Position numbers and translations under genes: made by a program | Part shown: in pieces, positions 8,077 through 17,300 of the stretch | Layout of the letters: each line of letters starts with the position of its first letter | Numbering within the stretch: the first letter of the stretch is position 1 | Assembly (NCBI GenBank): GCA_903881475.1 | Contig: CAIRTK010000001.1 | Location: forward strand, 20,087-84,086 | DNA: 64,000 bases | Direction: 5' to 3' | From: an uncultured Opitutia bacterium | GTDB lineage: Bacteria; Verrucomicrobiota; Verrucomicrobiia; Opitutales; Opitutaceae | Notes under the pieces: generated by a model | Told to the model about the DNA's origin: nothing | The model's database searches: none | Seen by the model: the letters and a program-made list of their open reading frames with translations, nothing else

Positions 8077-9366
8077 TTAAACAATCCGGCCGCGGTCGAA
8101 GACGATCCGGCCGTCGACGATGGTCGTCTTGACGCGGCCGGTCAGGGTCCGGCCGTGCCAGGGAGAGTTGCTCGACTTGCTGAAACCGGCCTTGGCGTCG
8201 TAGCGCCATTTTTCCGCCGGATCAAAGAGGCACAGGTCGGCCGCGGCACCCGCGCTGAGTGATCCGGCGGGCAGACCGAGGATGCGCGCGGGCTGGCGGG
8301 TCATGAGGTCGACGACGTGGGCGAGCTTGAACTTGTTCTGCCGCACGAGCACGTCGAGCGCGACGGCCAGCGCGGTCTCGAGGCCGAGGATGCCGTTGGG
8401 CGCGTAGTCGAACTCTTTGTCCTTCTCGTAGTCGGTGTGGGGCGCGTGGTCGGTCGAGATGCAGTCGAGCGTGCCGTCGCGCAGGCCGGCGATGATCGCG
8501 CGGCGGTCGGCCGCGGTGCGCAGCGGCGGGTTCATCTTGAAGTTCGTGTCGTAGGTCCCGAGCTCGTCGTCGGTGAACGCGAGGTGGTGCGGCGTGGCCT
8601 CGGCCGTGATCTTCACCCCGCGGGTCTTGGCGCGGCGGATGATGCCGACGGAATAGCGCGACGAGATGTGCTGCAGGTGGAGGTGAGCGCCGGTGTACTC
8701 CGAGAGGATGACGTCGCGGGCGACGATGATGTCCTCGGCGGCGTGCGGCCAGCCACGGAGGCCGAGCCGGGTCGAGACGGCGCCCTCATTCATGACCGCG
8801 CCCTGGGTGAGCGACGCGTCCTGGCAGTGGTCCATGATCGGCAGGTCGAACATCTTGGCGTACTCGCAGGCGCGGCGCATGAGCTCATTGCTCTGCACGC
8901 AGTCGCCGTCGTCGGTGAGGGCGACGACGCCCGCGCGCTTCAGCGAGCCGAAGGGGGCGAGGGCGGCGCCCTTCTGGCCGACGGTGATGCAGCCGGTGGG
9001 GAGGACCTTGATGACGGCGTCGCGGCGGGTGGCGTCGTTGATGAACTGGATCGTGCCGGCGTTGTCGGCGACGGGCGCGGTGTTGGGCATGCACACGACG
9101 GTCGTAAAACCGCCCGCCGCGGCGGCGCGGGAGCCGGTGGCGATGGTTTCCTTGTGCGTCTGGCCGGGCTCGCGGAAGTGGACGTGGATGTCGACGAGCC
9201 CGGGGCAGGCGACGAGGCCCTTGGCGTCAATCTTCCGGGCGGACTTCTTTGCCGCGGCGGAAAGCGAGGCGACAAACTTGCCGTCGGCGATGAACACATC
9301 GCCGGTGGCATTGCGCTTGGCGGCGGGGTCGATGACGAGGGCGTTTTTGATCCAGAGGGAGGGCAT
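8077..9366 (-). CDS. pyrC: Dihydroorotase, type I
   Basis: Cyclises carbamoyl-aspartate to dihydroorotate, the third step of pyrimidine synthesis. The 429-residue amidohydrolase has DIHVHFREPGQTHKE (~59-73) with the first two metal-binding histidines, VCMPNTAPV, TDDGDCVQ, MDHCQDASLTQG, LQHISS, ATPHHLAFTDDE, and STDHAPHTDYEKD with the catalytic aspartate, in the order of Aquifex/Bacillus-type enzymes. The segment usually written HCED reads HCQD here. I chose ATG 9366 (MPSLWIKNALVID) because the upstream in-frame extension is translated repeat sequence. It is the last gene of pyrR-pyrB-pyrC, but is separated from pyrB by 187 bp of repeats. Confidence 0.94.
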   Translation of the reverse strand: MPSLWIKNALVIDPAAKRNATGDVFIADGKFVASLSAAAKKSARKIDAKGLVACPGLVDIHVHFREPGQTHKETIATGSRAAAAGGFTTVVCMPNTAPVADNAGTIQFINDATRRDAVIKVLPTGCITVGQKGAALAPFGSLKRAGVVALTDDGDCVQSNELMRRACEYAKMFDLPIMDHCQDASLTQGAVMNEGAVSTRLGLRGWPHAAEDIIVARDVILSEYTGAHLHLQHISSRYSVGIIRRAKTRGVKITAEATPHHLAFTDDELGTYDTNFKMNPPLRTAADRRAIIAGLRDGTLDCISTDHAPHTDYEKDKEFDYAPNGILGLETALAVALDVLVRQNKFKLAHVVDLMTRQPARILGLPAGSLSAGAAADLCLFDPAEKWRYDAKAGFSKSSNSPWHGRTLTGRVKTTIVDGRIVFDRGRIV

Positions 9367-9374
9367 GAGAGTCA

Positions 9375-9552
9375 AAGCACGAAGCACGAAGCACGAAACT
9401 CGAAGCTCGAAATCCGAAATCCGAAACCGGGAACACGAAATTGGAGTGAAGCTCCGGATTTGGGGAGTAGGGGAGCGGTTGGCCACGTGATCAGGAAATG
9501 GCTCATTGGAATTTCATTCGAGTTTCGGGTTTGGACCTTCGGGTTTCCTGGG
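9375..9552. repeat. AT-richer word repeats in inverted arrangement between pyrB and pyrC
   Basis: From 9375 the sequence is a run of near-copies of GAAGCAC, GAAACTC and GAAATCC. From about 9507 the same words return in reverse complement (TTTCATTCGAGTTTCGGG). The arms are degenerate, so this is a patchy inverted repeat rather than a clean hairpin. It occupies the whole pyrB-pyrC gap and is not coding. Confidence 0.5.
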
Positions 9553-9553
9553 C

Positions 9554-10507
9554 TCATCGCGGGTCCGCCCCGGCGTAGACATTCTCCGGCTGGCCGCCCA
9601 GGCAGAGATACAGCGCGGCCATGCGGACGGCGATGCCGTTGGTGACCTGCTCGAGGATCACGCTGCGCTCGCCGTCGGCGAGCTCGCTGTCGATCTCGAC
9701 GCCGCGGTTGATGGGGCCGGGGTGCATGATGATTGCCTTCGGGTTGAGCCACGAGGCGCGGGTCTTGTTGAGGCCGAACATACTCGTGTACTCGCCGAGC
9801 GACGGGAAGTGGCTGCTGGCCTGGCGCTCGTGCTGGATGCGCAGGAGCATCACGACCTCGGCGTCGGCGAGGGCGGACTTCAGGTCGTGGGACACCTTCA
9901 CACCGAGGTCGGTGAACCAGTGCGGCACCAGCGTGGAGGGGCCGACGAGCGTGACGGCGGCGCCCAGTTTCGTCAGCGCATGGATGTTGGAGCGGGCGAC
10001 GCGGCTGAAGAGGATGTCGCCGAGGATGACCACCTTGCGGCCCTTCAGGCTGCCGAGATGCTCCTTCATGGTGAAGGTGTCGAGGAGGCCCTGCGTCGGA
10101 TGCTCGTGGGCGCCGTCGCCGGCGTTGATGACGGGGATGTTGAGGATGCGCGACAGGTAGAGCGGCGAGCCGGCGGCGGCGTGGCGGATGACGATCATGT
10201 CGGCCTGCAGGGCCTGGATGTTCTGCGCGGTGTCGCGGAGGGTCTCGCCCTTGGAGGTGCTGGAGCTGCTGCCGTCGAGGGAGATGACGTCGGCGCTGAG
10301 GCGCTTCGCGGCCATGTCGAAGGCCATGCGGGTGCGCGTGCTGGGCTCGAGGAAGAGGTTGACGATGGTCTTGCCGCGGAGGACGGGGACCTTCTTCACG
10401 CTGCGCGAGAGGGTGCGCTTGAACGCCGCGGCGGTGGCGTGGATCTGGTCGATCTCGGCGAGGGAAAGCTCCTCGAGGGTGAGCAGGTGGCGGCGGGTCC
10501 AGGGCAT
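9554..10507 (-). CDS. pyrB: Aspartate carbamoyltransferase, catalytic chain
   Basis: Condenses aspartate and carbamoyl phosphate to carbamoyl-aspartate, the committed step of pyrimidine synthesis. The 317-residue protein shows FLEPSTRTRMAFD (~53-65) for carbamoyl-phosphate binding, GSSSSTSKGETL, IRHAAAGSP, HPTQGLLDTFT and MLLRIQHERQ for aspartate binding, and HPGPINRGVE near the end. Its ATG overlaps the TAA of pyrR by one base (TAATG at 10509-10505 on the minus strand), which suggests translational coupling. No pyrI regulatory chain follows, so the enzyme is probably of the unregulated type. Confidence 0.96.
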   Translation of the reverse strand: MPWTRRHLLTLEELSLAEIDQIHATAAAFKRTLSRSVKKVPVLRGKTIVNLFLEPSTRTRMAFDMAAKRLSADVISLDGSSSSTSKGETLRDTAQNIQALQADMIVIRHAAAGSPLYLSRILNIPVINAGDGAHEHPTQGLLDTFTMKEHLGSLKGRKVVILGDILFSRVARSNIHALTKLGAAVTLVGPSTLVPHWFTDLGVKVSHDLKSALADAEVVMLLRIQHERQASSHFPSLGEYTSMFGLNKTRASWLNPKAIIMHPGPINRGVEIDSELADGERSVILEQVTNGIAVRMAALYLCLGGQPENVYAGADPR

Positions 10508-11106
10508 TAGAGAGTGGCGGATTGCGGATGGCGGATACCGGATTTCCCAGGCTGGGCGGGCACGAGGCGAATGAGGTCGAGTTTGGGGTTCTTCGGGTGG
10601 AGCAGGACGGTGACCTTTTCCTTTTCGCCCGGGGCGAGGGTGAGGCCGGTGTAGTCGGGGGCGACGGGGAGCAGGCGGCCGCCGCGGTCGACGAGGATGG
10701 CGAGCTCGACCTTGGCGGGGCGGCCGTGGTCGAAGAGCTCGTCGAGGGCGGCCTTGATGGTGCGGCCGGAGAACAGGACGTCGTCGACGAGGATCACGGT
10801 GGCGCCGTGGACATCGGCGGGAATGTGCGTGGGGGCGAACTCCTTGGGGATCGGGTGGCGGCCGATGTCGTCGCGGTGGAAGGAAATGTCGAGGACGCCG
10901 GCGGTGGCTTGAAAAGCGGGGGCTTTGAAGAACTTGGAGCCCTGCGACAGGCTCAGGGTTAGCCTTCTGGCCAGCTCGACGCCGCCGTTGGCGATGCCGA
11001 GGAGCAGGAGGGGCCGGCCGGGTCCATGGCGGGTGGAAATGGCTGCGGCCAGCCGCTCGATCGCAGCGTGAATCTCCCCGGAACCAATGGTCTTGGACGT
11101 GGCCAC
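10507..11106 (-). CDS. pyrR: Bifunctional pyr operon regulator / uracil phosphoribosyltransferase
   Basis: A 199-residue type-I phosphoribosyltransferase of the PyrR family. The PRPP-binding loop VILVDDVLFSGRT (~104-116) is intact, with VDRGGRLLPVAPDY downstream as in PyrR. In other bacteria PyrR binds UMP and pyr mRNA to cause attenuation and can also make UMP from uracil. It is the first gene of pyrR-pyrB-pyrC. Only 92 bp separate it from the divergent GntR gene, leaving little room for a classic anti-terminator leader, so mRNA-based control here is uncertain. The last ~10 residues (GIRHPQSATL) are encoded by a dispersed word repeat. Confidence 0.9.
   Translation of the reverse strand: MATSKTIGSGEIHAAIERLAAAISTRHGPGRPLLLLGIANGGVELARRLTLSLSQGSKFFKAPAFQATAGVLDISFHRDDIGRHPIPKEFAPTHIPADVHGATVILVDDVLFSGRTIKAALDELFDHGRPAKVELAILVDRGGRLLPVAPDYTGLTLAPGEKEKVTVLLHPKNPKLDLIRLVPAQPGKSGIRHPQSATL
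10515..10542. repeat. 28-bp word repeat overlapping the 3' end of pyrR
   Basis: The 28 bases beginning TGGCGGATTGCGGATGGCGG match 27330-27357 (start of the PhoH-family gene) at 27 of 28 positions, in the same orientation. Here they encode the last residues of PyrR. Confidence 0.7.
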
Positions 11107-11198
11107 GTGCCCCGTTTGTGACGCCTCGCGCGAGACGAGGGAAGTTTTTTTTGAGAATTTGCTTGCCGTACCATCCGTACTAGTGCGACTATAACAGT
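11107..11198. promoter_or_regulatory. Divergent pyrR / gntR control region with a near-palindrome
   Basis: This 92-bp gap must hold promoters for both directions. CGTACTAGTGCG (11176-11187) is a palindrome at 10 of 12 positions and is a reasonable operator for the GntR protein that starts 12 bp later. TATAAC (11190-11195) looks like a -10 hexamer but lies only 3 bp before the GTG start, so it is unlikely to serve that start. Assignment of promoters is uncertain. Confidence 0.35.
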
Positions 11199-11582
11199 GT
11201 GCTTCCCTTTTCCATCGAACTCAAGCCGGGCCTGCCCGTGGCGGAGCAGATCCTGTTCGCGGTGAAAAAAGCCGTGGTGACGGGGCAGCTGCGGCCGGGC
11301 GACAAGTTTCCCTCGGTGCGAGTGCTCAGCCAGGAGCTGAAGGTGAACCCGAACACGGCGCACAAGGTCGTCGCCGCGCTGGTGAGCGAGGGCGTGCTGG
11401 TGACCACGCCGGCGGTCGGGAGCGTGGTGGCGGAGCGCGAGCTTGGCGGGCGCAAGGAGCGCGCGGAGCTGCTGGGCGCGGAGGTGGAGTGGCTGGTGGT
11501 CGAGGCGCGAAAGCTCGGGCTGGGCCTGGATGACGTGCAGGCGGCACTGGCGGCGCATTGGAAAAAGCTCGGCGGCAAATGA
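11199..11582 (+). CDS. GntR-family regulator, YtrA subfamily
   Basis: A 127-residue regulator made of an N-terminal winged helix and a short C-terminal helical tail, the size typical of YtrA-type GntR proteins. The DNA-binding part runs PVAEQILFAVKKAVVTGQLRPGDKFPSVRVLSQELKV (given here only as the family pattern, ~13-49), followed by NPNTAHKVVAALVSEGVL, the recognition helix and wing. YtrA-type regulators usually repress the ABC transporter operon they start, and this fits: an ATPase gene overlaps its stop and a permease follows. The start codon is GTG 11199. An operator-like palindrome lies just upstream. Confidence 0.88.
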   Translation: MLPFSIELKPGLPVAEQILFAVKKAVVTGQLRPGDKFPSVRVLSQELKVNPNTAHKVVAALVSEGVLVTTPAVGSVVAERELGGRKERAELLGAEVEWLVVEARKLGLGLDDVQAALAAHWKKLGGK

Positions 11583-12508
11583 GCGGACGAAATTTCCCCA
11601 TGAACATCATTGAAACCCACAATCTCACCCGGCGGTTCGGGCGGACGGAGGCGGTCCACGGACTCGATTTCAAACTGCCGGCCGGCAGCCTGTGCGCCTT
11701 GCTCGGACCCAACGGCGCGGGCAAGACCACGACGCTCAAGCTGCTGATGAACCTGCTGGCGCCGACGGCGGGCGAGGCGCGGGTGCTGGGCACGGACTCG
11801 CGGAAGCTCGGCGAGCGTGAGTTTGCCCAGATCGGGTATGTATCGGAGAACCAGCAGTTGCCGCTGTGGATGAACGTGCGGCAGTTTTTGGACTATTGCC
11901 GGCCGTTTTACCCGACGTGGGACCGCGGCTTGGAGGCTACCCTGCTGGCACAATTTGCGCTCCCGGAGAACCGGAAGCTGCAGCACCTCTCGCGTGGCAT
12001 GCTGATGAAGGCGGCGCTGCTGTCGGCGCTGGCGTACCGGCCGAAGCTGCTGGTGCTCGACGAGCCTTTCAGCGGCCTTGATCCGCTGGTGCGGGAAGAA
12101 TTTGTCCGCGGATTGCTCGAGGTTTCGGCGACGGGCGAGTGGACGGTGCTGGTGTCGTCGCACGACATCGAGGAAGTCGAGCGCCTGTGCGACCGCGTGG
12201 CGCTGCTGGACCAGGGGCGGCTGCGGCTGGATGAATCCGCCGACGGGCTGCTCGGACGGTTCCGACGGGTGGAAGTCACGGGCGCTGCAGCGGAAACGGG
12301 GCCCGCGCCGGGTTGGCTGGAGTGGGAGCGGGCAGGGGTCTTAACGCGGTTCACTGACCCTGCCTATGCCGGCGAAGCCACTGAGCGCGCCTGGCGGGAG
12401 CGCTTTCCGGGCGGGACGGTGGTGGCGCGGCCGATGGCGTTGCGGGAAATTTTCCTGACGCTGGCCCGCTCGGGTTGCAGCGAAACCCTCAAGGGAGCCG
12501 CCGCATGA
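11579..12508 (+). CDS. ABC transporter ATP-binding protein (YtrB/CcmA-like)
   Basis: A 309-residue ABC ATPase. Walker A is GPNGAGKTTT (~43-52), the signature is LSRGM instead of the usual LSGGQ, Walker B is LLVLDEPFSGLDP and the H-loop is VSSHDIEE. After ~215 residues comes a poorly conserved C-terminal extension. Proteins of the YtrB group with LSRGM-type signatures are common with YtrA regulators. Start ATG 11579 overlaps the gntR stop as ATGA; a second ATG at 11600 (MNIIETHNLTRRFG) matches family N-termini and is equally possible. The 3' end overlaps the permease gene in the same ATGA way. The exported substrate is unknown. Confidence 0.9.
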   Translation: MSGRNFPMNIIETHNLTRRFGRTEAVHGLDFKLPAGSLCALLGPNGAGKTTTLKLLMNLLAPTAGEARVLGTDSRKLGEREFAQIGYVSENQQLPLWMNVRQFLDYCRPFYPTWDRGLEATLLAQFALPENRKLQHLSRGMLMKAALLSALAYRPKLLVLDEPFSGLDPLVREEFVRGLLEVSATGEWTVLVSSHDIEEVERLCDRVALLDQGRLRLDESADGLLGRFRRVEVTGAAAETGPAPGWLEWERAGVLTRFTDPAYAGEATERAWRERFPGGTVVARPMALREIFLTLARSGCSETLKGAAA

Positions 12509-14235
12509 AACTCATCTGGCATATCGTCAAAAAGGACCTGGTGCGGATGCGGCTGCCGCTCGCGCTGTGGGTGCTGCTGATGGTGGCGAAGATCGGGCTG
12601 GGCGTGGCGCTGCGCGCCGGCGACGGGGTGGATTTCACCTGGTTCGGCCGGATCGAACTCTACGTGAACCTCTGCACGTGGCTGGACGCTCTGATGATTT
12701 ATATCCTGGTGGCCGTGCTGATCCACGGCGACGCGCTCGTCGGCACGCAGGCCGGCTGGAAGACCCGGCCGATTTCCGGCGCACGCCTCCTCGGTGCGAA
12801 AGTGCTGGGGACGCTGCTGATTTTTGGGGTGCTCCCCGTGCTGATCAGCCTGCCCTGGTGGCTGATGTGCGGCTTTGGGGTGCACGAGATCGGCGATGCC
12901 ATACTCGAGAGCATCGTCTGGCAGGCGCTGTTCGTGCTGTCATCGCTGGCGCTGGCGGTGCTGTCAGAGAATTTTTCACGGTATTTCACGCTGACGCTGG
13001 CGGTGATCTTCGTGGTGGCGGTGGGGTGCCTGCTCCAGGTGGCCTATCTGCCGGACCTGGGACATCCGTCGCCGACGGTGCAGGAATCACGGGTGCTGGT
13101 CGTGCTGGCGCTGGTTCTGGCGGGACTCGTCGGCGTGGTGGTCCATCAGTTTCTCACCTTGCGGACATGGCGCTCGGGCGGTTTGGGCCTTGCGGCCATC
13201 GGGCTGGCGATGGTGGCGGCGAGTGTGTGGCCGTGGGACATCGTCCTACATCGGATGGGGCCGGACCCGGAAGTGGCCCGCGGAGTTTCACTGACCTTGG
13301 AGCGCCCCTCGATCGATCGTGGGCCCAACTACGCAGATACAAAGTCGATTCATATCCTCTTTGAACTCCATGCGCACGGGGTACCCGAGGATCGCGTGTT
13401 GAGCGCATCCGTCACGAGGTTGTCATGGCGCGGCGCCGATGGCGCATGGCTGAATGCAGTGGGGTGGACTAGAGGTGGTCCTCTGGATCTTCCCTTGCGC
13501 CGGGTGCTGCAGATTCCTCCGGAACGTGTGGACGAAGAAACGCACCGCTTTGTGGCTTTAAGGCAGGCTGAAGCTCATGCGCGCGACCACCAGATGCCTG
13601 CGACTCCTCCCGTTGCGGTACCAGGGGATGCCTATCTCCGTTCCACGGTGACCTTGAAGGCTGAGCTCGCGGATCAGCTGCCGGACAAACTGCAGGAGGG
13701 TGAACTTACGACTGACTTGGAGCTGGATCGCCCCCTGCCGTTGCTTGATATGCCGTTGAAAGTAGGCCTGCGGCAAGCGAAGGCAGCACGTAGCGTCCGG
13801 ATAGCCAAAGTCGATTTAAGCCCGGTCAAAGTTTGGGCGACCGACCGGATTCTCTGGGTGGTGGAGACCCACCCCCTGAACGCTGCGAGGTGGTGGTGGC
13901 CAATATTTCGTGGTGACTGGACTTATGGCATCGATGGCGGGGCTGGGTATTGGGAAGTCAACCGCTCCCAGGGGATGGTGCGCTGGCTGGCAAGCATGGG
14001 GATGGGCTACTCAGTGGCAGTGGATGGGGTGCGCATCACGTGGGCCCGGATTGAGGTTCAGGCACCGCGCGTGGTACGAGGCGGCAAATGGGTGGCCGGG
14101 CAACCGGACTGGGTGGACGCGACCACGCTGGCGCTGGTGGGCTTCACGGACGCCGTGCGTTTCAGCCGCACGTTGAAGGTCGAGCGGCTGAGCGAGCCGC
14201 CGAAACCAAAGGCGGAGCCGGCGGAGGCGCCGTGA
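12505..14235 (+). CDS. ABC transporter membrane subunit with large extramembrane C-terminus
   Basis: A 576-residue protein. The first ~260 residues hold about six hydrophobic helices (for example LPLALWVLLMVAKIG, MIYILVAVLIHG and VLGTLLIFGVLPVLIS), which form the permease part. Residues ~265-576 are soluble and have no family I recognise. The N-terminus MKLIWHIVKKDLVRMR is typical of ABC-2-type permeases. It overlaps the ATPase stop by ATGA at 12505-12508, so subunit synthesis is likely coupled. It is probably cytoplasmic-membrane bound, and its partner is the ATPase at 11579. The long C-terminal domain is unusual for this transporter type. Confidence 0.8.
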   Translation: MKLIWHIVKKDLVRMRLPLALWVLLMVAKIGLGVALRAGDGVDFTWFGRIELYVNLCTWLDALMIYILVAVLIHGDALVGTQAGWKTRPISGARLLGAKVLGTLLIFGVLPVLISLPWWLMCGFGVHEIGDAILESIVWQALFVLSSLALAVLSENFSRYFTLTLAVIFVVAVGCLLQVAYLPDLGHPSPTVQESRVLVVLALVLAGLVGVVVHQFLTLRTWRSGGLGLAAIGLAMVAASVWPWDIVLHRMGPDPEVARGVSLTLERPSIDRGPNYADTKSIHILFELHAHGVPEDRVLSASVTRLSWRGADGAWLNAVGWTRGGPLDLPLRRVLQIPPERVDEETHRFVALRQAEAHARDHQMPATPPVAVPGDAYLRSTVTLKAELADQLPDKLQEGELTTDLELDRPLPLLDMPLKVGLRQAKAARSVRIAKVDLSPVKVWATDRILWVVETHPLNAARWWWPIFRGDWTYGIDGGAGYWEVNRSQGMVRWLASMGMGYSVAVDGVRITWARIEVQAPRVVRGGKWVAGQPDWVDATTLALVGFTDAVRFSRTLKVERLSEPPKPKAEPAEAP

Positions 14236-14244
14236 TGGAGGCAG

Positions 14245-14266
14245 GGCGGGTTATCCTTAACCCGCC
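14245..14266 (+). terminator. Hairpin after the ABC permease gene
   Basis: GGCGGGTTA (14245-14253), loop TCCT, then TAACCCGCC (14258-14266) give a perfect 9-bp stem 10 bp after the permease stop. No long T run follows (TTGGAT), so it may work as a bidirectional barrier between the convergent permease and subtilase genes rather than as a strong intrinsic terminator. Confidence 0.5.
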
Positions 14267-14383
14267 TTGGATAGGAGGGACGGGCCTTGCCGCTGAAAGC
14301 ACGAAGGGAGTTGTCCGCTTTGGCCGGCCGAATTCAGCGCGTTACGGATGACACGCCCTAACTCGGAATACCCTACCCGATAT

Positions 14384-17300
14384 TTACTGTACGAGGTAGA
14401 CCTCGATCAGGGCGACGCCGGTGTCGCCGCTGGCGCCCTTGACTTGGGCGGAGTAGACACCGGGCGGGAGGGAGATGAGCAACGCGGAATCGTTGGAGCT
14501 GGTGTTTGTCAGCTGGAAGGCGCCCGTCGAAGTGAAGGCAGCGGTGAGTGCGGCGGTGTTCGCGGAGCCGCCGGTGCCCCAGCCGATGTTGGTGTAGATG
14601 GGCGTCGAGTTACCGGACGCATAGATATCGAGACGGGGATCGGGCAGCAAGCCGGCCACGCCATAGGTGGCCAGGGCGGGACCGATGCCGCGGATGAGCA
14701 CGGTTTTGTTGGTGGTGCCGGAAATGACGAAGCCGGCGATCAGAACTCCGTTGCCGGTTCCCACCTGGGCGCGGGCGGAGACATTCGTGAGTTGGCCCGT
14801 GGCATAGGTGCCGTCCGCGTCATAGAGCTCGGCCAGGGCGATGCCGGTGTCACCGCTCGCGCCCGTGATCTGGGCCGAATAGACGCCGGGGGCGAGCGAC
14901 ACGAGCAAGGCGGCGTCCTTCGACGTGGGATCGGGGAGGGTGAAGGCGCCGGTGGAGGCGAAGGCGGCGTCGAGCGCCGCGGTCGTCGCGGAGCTGACAC
15001 TGCCCCAGCCCGAATTGGAATATTGGGCCGTGGAGTTTCCCTGGGTATAGATCTGCAACAACGGATCCGGGAGCACGCCGGTGACGCCGTAGGTACCCAG
15101 GGTCGGGCCGATGCCACGGATGAGCATGGACTTGGTGCCGCCGCTGATGACGAAGCCGGCGATCAGGGTCTGCGCCCCGCTTCCGGCAGTGGTCCGGACC
15201 GAGAGATTCGTCAGGCGTCCGGAGATCGCGTTGGTCACCGTGATGACCGCGGGCGTCGAAGTCGCGGTCGGGCCGGAGCTGCTGATGACGGTGACCGTGT
15301 ACGTGCCGGAATTGGAGGTCTGCGCATTCGCCAGGGTGTAGGTCGACCCGGTGGCGCCGCTAATGGCGGAGCCGTTGTAGTACCATTGGTACGAGAGTGA
15401 ACCGGGGCCCGTGGCGCTGACGCTAAGCGTGAGCGTGCCACCGATGGCGACGGTCTGGCTCGACGGCGAGGTGGTGATGGAGACGAAGTTGGAGGTGTAC
15501 AGACCGGTACGCTGCACGTCGTGGTGGAAGACAGGCCAAGCTGAGGCTGCGGGCGCCTGGTTGGCGGAGGCATTCAGGTTGAAGGCGTAGAGCTGGCCAT
15601 CTGCGCTGCCGAAGGTGAGCAGCTCGTTGGCGATCATGGGCGAGGAGCGGATGAGGGCGCCGGTGCAATAGACCCGCACCAGGGCGCCGCTGGAATTCAC
15701 CGCGTAAACCTTGCCGTCATAATCGCCGATATAGACGGTGCCATCGGTGCCAACCGCCGGCGAGGAGGCGCGAACCTGGTCACCCATGGTGTAGGTCCAC
15801 TTGACCGTGGCGCCGCTGCCGGTGTCGGTCAGGGCGTAGAGTTTGTTGTCATAGGCGCCGAAATAAAGGGTGCCGTCAGTCCCGAGGGAGGGCGAGGACG
15901 TGATGCTGTTTCCGCCCGTGCCCGTCCATTTCCATTTCTGCGAGCCTGACGAATTCAAAGCGTAGAGACTGCCCGAGAGCGTGGCGAAATAGATGGTGCC
16001 GTCGGTCGCGATGGTGGGGGAGGTATAGATGTCATTGTCGGCGGTGAATTTCCATTTCTGGAGCCCGGTGCTGGGATTCACCGCATAGAAGGAGCCGCCG
16101 GTGGCGCCCACATACACGGTCCCGTCGGCCGCGATCGCGGGCGAGGAGTAGGTGCTGCCGCTGATCGCGAAGCTCCATTTCAAGGTGGCACTGGTGCCGT
16201 TGTCCTTGAGCGCATAGAGCGTGGTATCGTCGCGGAAATAGACGGTGCCGTCCGCGGCGATCGCCGGCGTGATGAGCAACGGAGTCGTGCCCGGGTAGGT
16301 CCACTTGAGCGCCCCGGTCGTGCCATTCAGGGCGTAGAGCTTGTCGTCGCCCGAGGCGGCGTAGACGGTGCCGTCGCTGCCCACGGCGGGCGACGCGATT
16401 TCGAACGGCTGGCCGGTCGGATAGCTCCACTTCTTGGTGCCGTCGGGGTTGAGGGCGTAAATGCTGGTTTCGGGGTAACTGCCGCTAGTCAAGGGCTGGT
16501 CGGTGATGGTGGTGCCGGCGCCGAAGTAGATGGTGCCGGTGCTGCCGATGGCCGGCGAGGAGACCACGCCCCCGAGGACCGGGTACTGCCAGGCGGAGTC
16601 CGCGAGCGACAGCGTGAAGTCGCCGCCCGTGGGATTTACATTGGTGGTGTCGATCTGGAAATAGTAGGTGGTGCCGGCGGTCGCGGTGAACGACACATAG
16701 CTGTTGGTGTTGTCGGCCCCGGTGCCGGCGTTGGACGCGGCATCGTCATTCCACGCGATCTTGGTCAGGCTGGAAACGGAGGAACCGGTGTAAACGCCGG
16801 CGAGCATGTCGATCAGCGAGCTGTAGGCCGAGAGGCCGTAGTGGCCGCTGGTGGGCGCAACCCAGCGGTACCAGACGGTATGACCGGCGGCGTAATTGGT
16901 GGGTGCGGTGGGGTCGGGTTCGCCGGTCTCGCGCGAGGCGCTCAGGGTGGTCCCGGTGAGCACGAAGCTCGAACCGGTAACCAGCTGGGCATTGGCGAAA
17001 TTGTCGTTGGCCGGGATGGAACCGATGGCGAGCATGGTCAACCCGGTGGCGCCGCTGGCACCCTTGCTGGCGACGGCGATCTGATAGGTCGTCCCTTGCG
17101 TCACGTTGATCGTGAGCCGGCTGGTGCCTGAAGTGGTGGAGTCGTTGTAGGCGACGGGCGACAGACTGCCGAGGGAGCTGCCGGTATAAACGGCGACGAC
17201 GGCACTATAGGCGCTGCCGCTGGTATCGAAGAAGACCGACATGGTGGCGGGAGCGGTCCACGACCACCAGAGCGAAGAAGAGGTGGCGACGTTGGCATGC

